A DNA stretch of 64,000 nt, taken from the NCBI RefSeq assembly GCF_002159495.1, contig NZ_NFIT01000005.1, forward strand, positions 1 to 64,000, given 5' to 3'. The stretch comes from Olsenella sp. An293 (lineage in GTDB: Bacteria > Actinomycetota > Coriobacteriia > Coriobacteriales > Atopobiaceae). This document shows, in pieces, positions 34,023-42,240 of the stretch. A program made the position numbers and the translations under genes. The notes below the pieces were generated by a model. It searched no databases. It had not been told where the DNA came from and was given only the letters and a program-made list of their open reading frames with translations. Every line of letters starts with the position of its first letter. Position 1 is the stretch's first letter.

Positions 34023-35081
34023 ATGCGGAAACGGACCACGCTCAAGGATGTGGCGCAGGAAGCCGGGGTCACCGCCGCGACCGTCTCCTACGTCATCAAC
34101 AACACGCCCGGCCAGTCCATCCGACCGGAGACGCGCCGGCGGGTGCTCCAGGCGGTGCGGCGGCTCAACTACATGCCCAACGCGCACGCCCGCACGCTCA
34201 GAAACCGCACCGTCCCCTGCGTGGGCGTGGTCCTGCGCAGAAACCTCTCGGTCCCGCGCTTCAGCCAGATGGCCTTTGGCATACAGACGCGCCTCGAGGA
34301 GGAGGGCTACAACGTCTTGCTCCTCGGCAACCGGGCCGACGCCCTCGGGCACGCGGACTATGCGAGCGCCTACCTCGCCGGGCGCGTGGGCGGCATCATC
34401 TTCATCGGCATCGAGAACGAGGGGCCCGACCCCGAGAGCCTCAAGATCCTCTCCGACGAGTCGGCGCCGCTCGTGGTCTTTGACTGCCAGCAGCAGGCGG
34501 ACACCTACAGCACCGTGGACCTCGACTACCGCGGCGGGGCGCGCCTGATCACCTCGCGCATCCTGGAGCGCGGCTGCCGACGCGTCCTCTACCTGAGACC
34601 ACAGGTCGACACTGCCCAGGAGCGCCTTCGCGAGCAGGGCGTTCGCGACATCTGCGAGGCGTCCGGCGCCGAGCTGCTCGTACGCGAGGCACCCATCGAC
34701 CTGCACAACATCGACGTCTGGGACGAGCGCTACACCGTTGGCAGCACCGAGGACGGGATCAAGCTGAGCGAGGAGCTCATCGAGACGGCTCGCGACCTGC
34801 TCACGGAGGCCGAGGACGGTGACGCGATCATCACGAGCTGGGCAACGTGGACGCACTTCTTCCGCAAGATCGCCCCGGAGCGCAACCTCATCTACGCGGA
34901 GCTCGCCAACAACGGCGAGAACTGGCTCGCCGCCAACTTCTACACGCGCCTGCCCAACTACGAGACCGGCATCGCCTGTGCCGAGGAGGTCCTCTCGCTC
35001 ATGCGCGGGGGCGCCCCCTCGGCGCGCATCATCAAGCTCACCAACGTCATCGAGCCCAAGCTCGAGCCCCGTCGGCACTAA
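34023..35081 (+). CDS. LacI family transcriptional regulator
   Basis: A 352-residue regulator. The N-terminal HTH (TLKDVAQEAGVTAATVSYVINN) and hinge helix (ARTLRN) are typical; the C-terminal part is a periplasmic-binding-protein-like effector domain. The start at 34023 has GGGAGGCGG before it. It heads the plus-strand operon of altered glycolytic enzymes and is divergent from the ABC transporter, so either or both may be its targets. The effector is unknown, probably a sugar or sugar phosphate. Confidence 0.9.
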   Translation: MRKRTTLKDVAQEAGVTAATVSYVINNTPGQSIRPETRRRVLQAVRRLNYMPNAHARTLRNRTVPCVGVVLRRNLSVPRFSQMAFGIQTRLEEEGYNVLLLGNRADALGHADYASAYLAGRVGGIIFIGIENEGPDPESLKILSDESAPLVVFDCQQQADTYSTVDLDYRGGARLITSRILERGCRRVLYLRPQVDTAQERLREQGVRDICEASGAELLVREAPIDLHNIDVWDERYTVGSTEDGIKLSEELIETARDLLTEAEDGDAIITSWATWTHFFRKIAPERNLIYAELANNGENWLAANFYTRLPNYETGIACAEEVLSLMRGGAPSARIIKLTNVIEPKLEPRRH

Positions 35082-35086
35082 GCGGG

Positions 35087-35101
35087 CGGGGCTCGGCCCC
35101 G
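35087..35101 (+). promoter_or_regulatory. hairpin between lacI-type gene and fba
   Basis: CGGGGC and GCCCCG form a small GC stem six bases past the regulator's stop, followed by TCTGTC. It could weaken read-through or stabilise the downstream message; the gap to the aldolase gene is 110 nt. Confidence 0.35.
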
Positions 35102-35191
35102 TCTGTCGGACATCGCAAGGCACGACCGAACGACCAAGGAACGCAAGGGAAAGCGCCCGGGAGGCCGGGCCACGAACAAGGAGATGGTCAC

Positions 35192-36349
35192 ATGGCACTC
35201 GTACCGCTCAAGCCCGTCCTGGACGCCGCGCGCAAGGGGGGCTACGCCCAGGGCGCGTTCAACGTCAACGCCGTCTGCCAGGCCAAGGCAGTCATCGAGG
35301 TCCACGAGATGCTGAGGAGCGCCGCCATCCTGCAGGGCGCCGACCTCGCCAACGCCTTCATGGGCGGGCGCGCCGACTTTGCCAACGGCACGGTCGAGGA
35401 CAAGATCGTGGGCGCCAAGAACATCGGCGACGCCGTGAAGAAGTACGGCGAGAAGAGCCCCATCCCGGTGGTCCTGCACCTCGACCACGGCCGCGACATG
35501 GAGAGCGTCAAGGCGGCCATCGCCGGCGGCTACACCTCCGTCATGATCGACGGCTCGTCGCTGCCGCTCGAGGAGAACATGGAGCTCACGCGCGAGGTCG
35601 TCAAGTACGCCCACCCGCGCGGCGTCTCCGTCGAGGGCGAGCTCGGCGTGCTGGCCGGCGTGGAGGACCACGTCTTCGCCGCGTCGAGCACCTACACCAA
35701 CCCGCTCACGGCCGTCGAGTTCGTGCGCAACACCAAGGTCGACGCCCTCGCCATCAGCTACGGCACCATGCACGGCCCCTCCAAGGGCAAAGACGTCAAG
35801 CTCCGCCGCGAGATCCCCATCGCCATCCGCGAGTGCCTCTCCCACGAGGGGCTCGACTGCGCTCTCGTGAGCCACGGCTCCTCCACCGTGCCGGGCTACA
35901 TCGTGCGCGAGATCAACGCCCTCGGCGGCAACATCCAAAACGCCTACGGCATCAGCCTCTCCGAGCTCAAGGCCGCCATCCCCGCCGGCATCAACAAGAT
36001 CAACGTCGACACCGACATCCGCCTCGCCGTCACCCGCAACATGCGCGAGCTCTTCGCCACGCGCCCGGAGCTCCAGGAGAGCCCGTCGATCGGCGGCGTC
36101 TGGCAGCTGCTCAAGGAGCACCCTGAGAACCCCGACCCGCGCGCGTTCCTCCCGCCCGTGTACGACACCGTCATGTACGGCGTGGTCGCCGATGACGACC
36201 GCGCGGCGCTCGTCGCCGCCATCGAGGCCGGCGTGAAGGAGGCCGTGGCCACCCTCATCGTCGAGTTTGGCAGCTACGGTCACTACCCCGACGTCGAGCT
36301 CGCCACGCTCGACGAGATGGCCGAGCGCTACGAGAAGGCGGGGATCTAG
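35192..36349 (+). CDS. fba: class II fructose-bisphosphate aldolase family protein
   Basis: A 385-residue zinc aldolase. Key residues are present: VLHLDHG (Asp98 catalytic, His99 zinc), EGELG (Glu150), SYGTMHG (His194) and VSHGSS (His228), so it should be active on a ketose phosphate. It is longer than GatY/KbaY types because of a C-terminal extension. The ATG at 35192 has AAGGAG. It is the first enzyme gene after the LacI-type regulator, and the PFK-like gene begins 2 nt after its stop. Confidence 0.85.
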   Translation: MALVPLKPVLDAARKGGYAQGAFNVNAVCQAKAVIEVHEMLRSAAILQGADLANAFMGGRADFANGTVEDKIVGAKNIGDAVKKYGEKSPIPVVLHLDHGRDMESVKAAIAGGYTSVMIDGSSLPLEENMELTREVVKYAHPRGVSVEGELGVLAGVEDHVFAASSTYTNPLTAVEFVRNTKVDALAISYGTMHGPSKGKDVKLRREIPIAIRECLSHEGLDCALVSHGSSTVPGYIVREINALGGNIQNAYGISLSELKAAIPAGINKINVDTDIRLAVTRNMRELFATRPELQESPSIGGVWQLLKEHPENPDPRAFLPPVYDTVMYGVVADDDRAALVAAIEAGVKEAVATLIVEFGSYGHYPDVELATLDEMAERYEKAGI

Positions 36350-36351
36350 CC

Positions 36352-37518
36352 ATGGAGGCAGACGGCCTGCTCGTCGTCCACGGCGGCGGCCCGACCGCCG
36401 TCATCAACGCCTCGCTCTACGGCGCCGTCGACGAGGCCCTGAATACGCCTGGCGTGGGACGGGTCCTCGGCGCCCTGGGCGGCGTGGGCGGCATCACCGA
36501 CGGCAACCTCGTCGACTTTGGCCAGGTGTCGCGCGACAAACTCGACCTGCTGCCCTTCTCGCCCTCCTCGGCCATCGGCACGAGCAGAAAGCCCCTCGAG
36601 GACGAGGACTACCGCGAGCTCGCGCACGCGCTCGACCGCCAGGGCATCCGGTGGCTTCTGTGCACCGGCGGCAACGGCACGATGGACACCTGCGGCAAGA
36701 TCTGGCGCGCCTGCCACGAGGGGGGCGTGCCCATCGACGTCGTGGGCATCCCCAAGACCATGGACAACGACATCGCCGTGACCGACCATGCCCCCGGCTT
36801 CGCGAGCGCGGCGCGCTACATGGCGGCCACCACCTCGGCCATCTGCTGCGACGTGCGCGGCCTGCCCATCCACATCGTCATCGTCGAGGCCATGGGCCGA
36901 AACGCCGGCTGGGTGAGCGCCTCGAGCTGCTTCGCGGACGAGTCCGGCACCGGCGGCCCCGATCTCATCTACCTTCCCGAGCGCGCGTTCGACGAGCGCG
37001 CCTTCCTCGACGACGCGCAGCGTCTGATCGACGAGAAGGGCTCGGGCGTCGTTGTGGTGAGCGAGGGTCTGCACGCCGCTGACGGAACGCCGGTGGCGCC
37101 TCCCCTCATGACCGTGGGGCGCGCCACCTACTTTGGCGACGTCTCGGCACACCTCGCCAAGCTCGTCATCTCCGAGCTCGGCTACAAGGCGCGCTCTGAG
37201 AAGCCCGGCCTCATCGGCCGCGCGTCGATCGCCTGGCAGAGCCCCGTGGACCGCGAGGAGGCCATCGGCTGCGGCCGCGAGGCGACCCGCGCCGTGCTCG
37301 AGGGCGACTCCGGCAAGATGGTGGGCATCGAGCGCCTCTCGAACGAGCCCTACGAGTCCCGTCTCATCCGCATCCCCATCGAGCAGGTCATGCTCGATGA
37401 GCGCACCATGCCGGACGAGTACATCAACGAGCGCGGCAACGGCGTGACCGATGCCTTCCGCAGCTGGTGCCGGCCGCTTCTGGGGCCGGAGCTGCCGCGC
37501 TTCGCGAGCTTCGTGTGA
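36352..37518 (+). CDS. 6-phosphofructokinase family protein with mixed donor signature
   Basis: A 388-residue PFK that would phosphorylate a ketose phosphate at C1. It belongs to the branch usually called PPi-dependent: PKTMDND (134-140) has the lysine typical of PPi enzymes and holds the catalytic aspartate. However, the donor loop is GGNGTMDTC (106-114), with glycine where PPi enzymes have aspartate, a change associated with ATP use. The start is 2 nt after the aldolase stop. The enzyme's real substrate may be a fructose-6-phosphate analogue, given its neighbours. Confidence 0.8.
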   Translation: MEADGLLVVHGGGPTAVINASLYGAVDEALNTPGVGRVLGALGGVGGITDGNLVDFGQVSRDKLDLLPFSPSSAIGTSRKPLEDEDYRELAHALDRQGIRWLLCTGGNGTMDTCGKIWRACHEGGVPIDVVGIPKTMDNDIAVTDHAPGFASAARYMAATTSAICCDVRGLPIHIVIVEAMGRNAGWVSASSCFADESGTGGPDLIYLPERAFDERAFLDDAQRLIDEKGSGVVVVSEGLHAADGTPVAPPLMTVGRATYFGDVSAHLAKLVISELGYKARSEKPGLIGRASIAWQSPVDREEAIGCGREATRAVLEGDSGKMVGIERLSNEPYESRLIRIPIEQVMLDERTMPDEYINERGNGVTDAFRSWCRPLLGPELPRFASFV

Positions 37519-37563
37519 CGCGAGGGAGCGCCGCGACCGCCAGACCATCAGATTGGAGCCTTC

Positions 37564-38403
37564 ATGAAGCACATCTTCCTCAACCTCAAGCGCTTTGACA
37601 TCACGCCCGAGCTCGGCGGCGTCAACCGCCTCGCCGAGCCCGCCCGCTGGGGCGAGACCGTCGCCTCCTCCATCAAGGACGTGGCAGAGAAGTACGGCGA
37701 GGTCGCGGAGTTCGCCGCGTTTCTCCCCGAGGCGCACCTCGTGGGCGCCTGCGCCGGCGCCGAGGGCAGCCCGCTCGGGATCGGCTGCCAGGGCGTGCAC
37801 GTGGCAGACACCGCCCCCGGCGGCAACTTCGGCGCCTTCACCACGCTGCGCACCGGCAACTCCGTCGCCCAGCTCGGCTGCTCGTGGGCGCTCATCGGCC
37901 ACTGCGAGGAGCGCATGAACCTCCGCGCCATCCTCGGTGAGGTCGGGGCTGCCCCGGCCGACGTCGAGGCGGCCGTGAGCCGCATCCTCTCCCGCGAGGT
38001 CCGCGCCGCGCAGGCGGCCGGCCTCAAGGTGCTCTTCTGCATGGGCGAGCGCGAGGAGGAGGTCGACAACTGGGAGGCCGTCCTCACCGCCCAAGTGACC
38101 CAGGGCCTCGAAGGGGCCGACCTCTCCGGCGTCCGCATCGCCTACGAGCCCGTCTGGAGCATCGGCCCCGGCAAGACCCCTGCCGACGCCCCCTACATCA
38201 CCAAGGTCGCGCGTCTCATCAAGAGCGTCGTGCCCGGCGTCGACGTGGTCTACGGCGGCGGCCTCAAGGCCGACAACGCCGAGATGCTCGCCGGCATCCC
38301 CGAGATCGACGGCGGTCTTATCGCCCTCACGCGCTTCACCGGCGAGATCGGCTTCTACCCGGAGGAGTACGCCCAGATCGTCGACCTGTACCTGAACGCG
38401 TAG
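37564..38403 (+). CDS. triosephosphate isomerase family protein, divergent
   Basis: A 279-residue TIM-barrel isomerase. The catalytic triad is kept: Lys9 in NLKRFD, His113 in IGHCEERMN, Glu195 in AYEPVWSIGPGKT. The surrounding motifs differ from housekeeping TpiA (NWKMN, GHSERR), and it is about 30 residues longer. It may isomerise another small aldose/ketose phosphate, as some dedicated TpiA paralogues do. It sits in the middle of the altered-glycolysis operon, 45 nt after the PFK gene. Confidence 0.75.
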   Translation: MKHIFLNLKRFDITPELGGVNRLAEPARWGETVASSIKDVAEKYGEVAEFAAFLPEAHLVGACAGAEGSPLGIGCQGVHVADTAPGGNFGAFTTLRTGNSVAQLGCSWALIGHCEERMNLRAILGEVGAAPADVEAAVSRILSREVRAAQAAGLKVLFCMGEREEEVDNWEAVLTAQVTQGLEGADLSGVRIAYEPVWSIGPGKTPADAPYITKVARLIKSVVPGVDVVYGGGLKADNAEMLAGIPEIDGGLIALTRFTGEIGFYPEEYAQIVDLYLNA

Positions 38404-38438
38404 AACGCACCGCGTCGCACAACGAGAAAGGAAACGTC

Positions 38439-39935
38439 ATGCATCTTGATTTCGAGTGGGGCACCGGCATGATGGGCGCCGAGCTCCCCGACACCACCGA
38501 CGTCTTTGTCACCGGCGAGACCGTCAAGGACCCCGAGTGCCTGCCGCAGGACTGGGACAGCCTCTACAACGCCACGCTCGAGAGCATCCGCAACCCCATC
38601 GGCATGGAGCCGCTCGCCGACCTCGCCCACCCCGGCGCCAAGGTCGTCATCGTCATCCCCGACATCGTGAAGGGCGGCACGCAGCCCACCTCACACCGCA
38701 AGGTCGCCATCCGCGCCTGCCTCGACGAGCTCTTCGCCAACGGCGTCTCCCACGACGACGTGCTGCTGCTCTTCTCCAACGGCCTGCACCCCCGCACCTC
38801 CACCGCCGAGGCCAAGCTCATCCTGGGAGAGGACCTCTACAACGAGTTCGAGGGCACCGGCCAGATCACAAGCCACGACTCCGAGGACTACGACCATCTC
38901 GTCGACCTCGGCTTCACGCCGCAGGGCGACCACGTGATCATGAACAAGTACGTCTATGACGCCGACATCGCCATCCTCATCGGCCACACGCAGGGCAACC
39001 CCTACGGCGGCTACTCGGGAGGCTACAAGCACTGCGCGACCGGCATCACCCACTGGCGCTCGATCAGCGCCCACCACGTGCCGCGCGTCATGAGCCGACC
39101 GGACTTCGTCCCCGTCTCCACCTCCTCCCTGATGCGCGACAAGTTCGACCAGCAGGGCATGTTCATGGAAGAGAAGATGGGCAAGAAGTTCTTCTGCTGC
39201 GACGCGGTGCTCGACACCTGGAGCCGCCAGATCGCGATCTTCTCGGGCTATGCCGCCGAGATGCAGCCCGTCTCCTGGGCGCTCGCCGACAAGCGCACCT
39301 ACGTGCACTGGGCCGAGAAGAAGTACGACATCGTGGTCATGGGCATGCCCACCAACTTCCACTACGGCGACGGCATGGGCACCAACCCCATCCAGATGAT
39401 GCAGGCCGTCTCCGCCCAGGTCATCCGCCACAAGCGCATCCTCTCCGACCACTGCGTCTTTGTCATCGCCAGCTACTGCAACGGCTGGTTCCACGACGAG
39501 CGCTGGCCGTACCTGCGCGAGCAGTGGGAGCTCTGGCAGTCCGACAAGATGAACACCCTCGACGAGATGATCAAGTACGGCGAGTACTTCGCCACTAACG
39601 AGGAGTACATCCGCAAGTACCGCTTTGCCAACGCCTTCCACCCGTTCCACGGCTTCAGCATGATGACCTGCGGCAACCTTGCCGAGAAGTACCTCAGTGC
39701 CACCTACATCGTGGGCGCGCAGAAGCCCGGCATCGCCCGCACCATGGGCCTCAAGACCCGCCCGACCTTCGAGGAGGCCATCGCGGACGCCACGCGCAAG
39801 TACACCGACGGCAACCCCAACATCCTCGCGCTGCCGCACGCCTACAACCGCGCTGTGCCGCACCTGTGCATGAAGGACCCGTCCCAGAACAGCCACTTCC
39901 GCGACGACGCCCCCGCGCACCCCTGCGGCTGCTAG
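38439..39935 (+). CDS. LarA-like nickel-dependent racemase/epimerase family protein (DUF2088)
   Basis: A 498-residue protein of the lactate racemase superfamily, which racemises or epimerises 2-hydroxy acids using a nickel-pincer nucleotide. SNGLHPRTS and GHTQGNPYGGYSGGYKHCATG correspond to the LarA metal and cofactor sites; His183 and Lys197 align roughly with the nickel ligand and the cofactor lysine. The cofactor-making larB, larC and larE genes are not in this window. It ends in CGC, cysteine-rich. GAAAGGAAAC lies before the ATG. The substrate is unknown. Confidence 0.75.
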   Translation: MHLDFEWGTGMMGAELPDTTDVFVTGETVKDPECLPQDWDSLYNATLESIRNPIGMEPLADLAHPGAKVVIVIPDIVKGGTQPTSHRKVAIRACLDELFANGVSHDDVLLLFSNGLHPRTSTAEAKLILGEDLYNEFEGTGQITSHDSEDYDHLVDLGFTPQGDHVIMNKYVYDADIAILIGHTQGNPYGGYSGGYKHCATGITHWRSISAHHVPRVMSRPDFVPVSTSSLMRDKFDQQGMFMEEKMGKKFFCCDAVLDTWSRQIAIFSGYAAEMQPVSWALADKRTYVHWAEKKYDIVVMGMPTNFHYGDGMGTNPIQMMQAVSAQVIRHKRILSDHCVFVIASYCNGWFHDERWPYLREQWELWQSDKMNTLDEMIKYGEYFATNEEYIRKYRFANAFHPFHGFSMMTCGNLAEKYLSATYIVGAQKPGIARTMGLKTRPTFEEAIADATRKYTDGNPNILALPHAYNRAVPHLCMKDPSQNSHFRDDAPAHPCGC

Positions 39936-39944
39936 CGTCCTGAG

Positions 39945-41231
39945 ATGCTGGGGCTCAACGAGACATACCTGGGTGCCCGGGTGACCTCCGAGGAGGTCGC
40001 CCGGGCCTCGGCCGCGTGCGCCGAGGTGCTCGCGCGCTGCCAGGCCGGTGAGGAGCGTCACGCGGACTCCCTCGGCTGGCTCCACGTGGACGACTGGGCC
40101 TCCGACGAGAAGATCGCGCAGATCGAAGCCCTCGCGGCACGCCTGCGCGAGCGTGCGGACACCTTCGTCCTCATCGGCGTGGGCGGCTCCAACAACGCCG
40201 CCCGGGCCGCGCTCGCCGCCCTCGGCGCGCGCGACGGCTCGATTGACGGCACTCATCGCGTCGTCTATTCCGGCAACACGCTCTCGGCCTTCGAGCTGCG
40301 GCGCGCCCTCGAGGACCTGGAGGGCCATGAGGTCGTCATCGACTGCGTGGCCAAGAACTTCGAGACACTCGAGCCCGGGTCGTCCTTCCGGCTGCTGCGC
40401 CAGTGGCTCGTCTCGCGATACGGCGAGAAGGACGCAGCGTCGCGCATCGTCTGCTGCGGCACGCCGGGATCGCACCTCGAGGACCTCTGTCGCGAGCACG
40501 GCTACGCGTTCACGACCTTCCCCGAGCCCGTGGGCGGCCGCTACACCGCGCTCACCGAGGTGCACCTGCTGCCGCTGGCCTTTGCCGGCGTGAACGTCCG
40601 CGCCTTGGTGGCCGGAGGGCGCGCCGAGGAGGCCCTGCTGCGCGATGCTGCGGCAGACCCCGCGGACAACCCCGCCTGGCGCTACGCGCTTGCGCGACGC
40701 CTTGCCCGGGACACAGGGCTGCGCGTCGAGCTCCTGAGCTTCTTCGAGCCGCGCTTCCGCTGGTTCTCCAAGTGGTACGAGCAGCTCTTTGGCGAGAGCG
40801 AGGGCAAGGATGGGCGCGGCCTGTTCCCGGCCTCGGCCGAGTACTCCGAGGAGCTTCACAGTCTGGGGCAGTACGTCCAGGACGGAACGGCGCAGATCAT
40901 GGAGACCTTCCTCGACGTGCTCGAGCCTGGAGACGAGGACTCGCTCGTCCTCGGCGGGCAGGACATCGATGACCGCTTTGGCTACCTCGACGGCGCCGAC
41001 TTCTGGGACGTCAACAAGGCGAGCTTCTCCGCCTCGCGCGCGGCGCACGCCCAGACGCTGCCCTGCCCCACCATCGAGCTCGACCGCCTCGACGAGGAAC
41101 ACCTGGGTCGCCTGTTCTACTTCTTCATGTTCTCGTGCTATCTCTCCGCCGAGCTCCTCGGCGTGAACCCCTTTGACCAGCCCGGCGTCGAGGCGTACAA
41201 GCGCCTCATGTTCCAGACGCTCGGCAGGTAG
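39945..41231 (+). CDS. glucose-6-phosphate isomerase family protein with altered phosphate site
   Basis: A 428-residue Pgi homologue. LIGVGGSNNAARA, GGRYTALT, WYEQLFGESEGKDGRG, ELHSLGQYVQDG and QPGVEAYKRLMF are clear family motifs, including catalytic Glu, His and Lys regions. The phosphate-binding loop normally reading SKSGTTTEP is replaced by AKNFETLEP (135-143), so the phosphate contacts are largely gone. It may act on a different aldose or an unphosphorylated sugar. It begins 9 nt after the LarA-like stop with a weak ribosome site. Last gene of the operon. Confidence 0.75.
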   Translation: MLGLNETYLGARVTSEEVARASAACAEVLARCQAGEERHADSLGWLHVDDWASDEKIAQIEALAARLRERADTFVLIGVGGSNNAARAALAALGARDGSIDGTHRVVYSGNTLSAFELRRALEDLEGHEVVIDCVAKNFETLEPGSSFRLLRQWLVSRYGEKDAASRIVCCGTPGSHLEDLCREHGYAFTTFPEPVGGRYTALTEVHLLPLAFAGVNVRALVAGGRAEEALLRDAAADPADNPAWRYALARRLARDTGLRVELLSFFEPRFRWFSKWYEQLFGESEGKDGRGLFPASAEYSEELHSLGQYVQDGTAQIMETFLDVLEPGDEDSLVLGGQDIDDRFGYLDGADFWDVNKASFSASRAAHAQTLPCPTIELDRLDEEHLGRLFYFFMFSCYLSAELLGVNPFDQPGVEAYKRLMFQTLGR

Positions 41232-41304
41232 CGGGACCTTCGGCAGTCCCCCCTTCCCTGGCCGGCCAGATTCCTACCCCCGAGTCTGGCCGGCCTCCGC
41301 TGAT

Positions 41305-41364
41305 TTGACAATCACGTCAGGTTATATTGTCAAGTTGTCAATCGCGTCAGGTTATATTGTCAAG
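41305..41364. repeat. two 30-bp tandem hairpin repeats
   Basis: Units 41305-41334 and 41335-41364 are identical at 28 of 30 positions. Each is bounded by TTGACAAT or TTGTCAAT and ATTGTCAA, so each can form a hairpin. They lie about 75 nt past the Pgi-like stop. Confidence 0.8.
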
Positions 41365-41383
41365 CTTGGCCGTCCCTCTGCCG

Positions 41384-41485
41384 TGCTGATTGGGGACGGG
41401 TTATTTCGTGCAGACCGTTTGGGACAGGTTTCCCATGAACCCTGTCCCAAACGGTCTGCACGAAATAACCCGTCCCCAATCAGCA
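41384..41485. repeat. perfect 45-bp inverted repeat
   Basis: The arms 41384-41428 and 41441-41485 are exact reverse complements, separated by only 12 nt. The arm begins TGCTGATTGGGGACGGG and ends TTTGGGACAGG. In RNA it is a 45-bp hairpin able to stop both convergent genes; as DNA it can extrude a cruciform. A nearby GGGACTGTCCCC is a related fragment. It looks like a REP/MITE-type insertion. Confidence 0.85.
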
Positions 41486-41499
41486 GGGACTGTCCCCAA

Positions 41500-42153
41500 T
41501 TAACAGAGGGCCTTGAGGCCGGAGACGATGGTGTCGTGCGCCTCCTTGCGCGCGGTCTCGAAGAACTCCGCGAAGAGCAGCTGGTAGATGGGCTCTCCCG
41601 TCACGTGCTCGGCACGGTTCTGCTCCACGATGTCGCGAGCGACCTCCACCGCGGCGAGCACGTCCTTCTCGGCGATCGAGTACATGGGGAAGTCGGCACA
41701 CTGAGCGACCAGCGCGTCGTCGACGTGCGGGACCATCGAGATGTCGAGGGTGCGCCCAAAGAGGGCGAAGTCCGCCTGCTTGCCCACGCGCGCCCGCTCC
41801 CCCGGCTTCACGCCAACGGAGGCCAGATAGGCCCGGGTGTGCGCGTTGTAGACGTGGTCAGCGACGAGGTGTGCCCACGCGCCGCGCACAAGATCGCTCA
41901 CGTGATCTTGGCGCTCCACGTAGAAGCGCCAGAAGTCATCGTAGCGCGGCAGGGGGATGTGCTCGCGCAGCGCGAGGTGCGTGAGCTTGTAGTCGATCCG
42001 AAAGCTGGGGCTGGGCACCATGTAGCCCACGTAGACGTCCGGCACGAAGTTGCCAAAGAGAAAGGCGTTGACGTCGGCCACGCCCAAGGCATCGGCCCCC
42101 TCTTCGCGAAGAAGCCGCTCGACGTGCGCGATATGTATGTTCCAGCTTGGCAT
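41500..42153 (-). CDS. zinc-dependent phospholipase C-like protein
   Basis: A 217-residue protein beginning PSWNIHIAHVERLL, with a histidine-rich pattern (NIHIAH, HLVADHVYNAHTR, VPHVDDA) like the helical metal-binding fold of PF00882 phospholipases. There is no signal peptide, so an intracellular or non-classical role is likely. The start has AGGA about eight bases before the ATG. It converges with the Pgi-like gene across the inverted repeat. Confidence 0.6.
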   Translation of the reverse strand: MPSWNIHIAHVERLLREEGADALGVADVNAFLFGNFVPDVYVGYMVPSPSFRIDYKLTHLALREHIPLPRYDDFWRFYVERQDHVSDLVRGAWAHLVADHVYNAHTRAYLASVGVKPGERARVGKQADFALFGRTLDISMVPHVDDALVAQCADFPMYSIAEKDVLAAVEVARDIVEQNRAEHVTGEPIYQLLFAEFFETARKEAHDTIVSGLKALC

Positions 42154-42240
42154 GGGAGTATCCTAACACGACAGATGCGGCCGGGCACCCGAGGGCGCCC
42201 GGCCGCGACTTGGCTCCATGGCCCAAAGCTCCGGCAAAGG

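Noticed and set aside
41384-41485. Insertion sequence ends
   Set aside because: The arms are only 12 nt apart, so no transposase can be encoded between them, and none is adjacent; it is at most a non-autonomous element.
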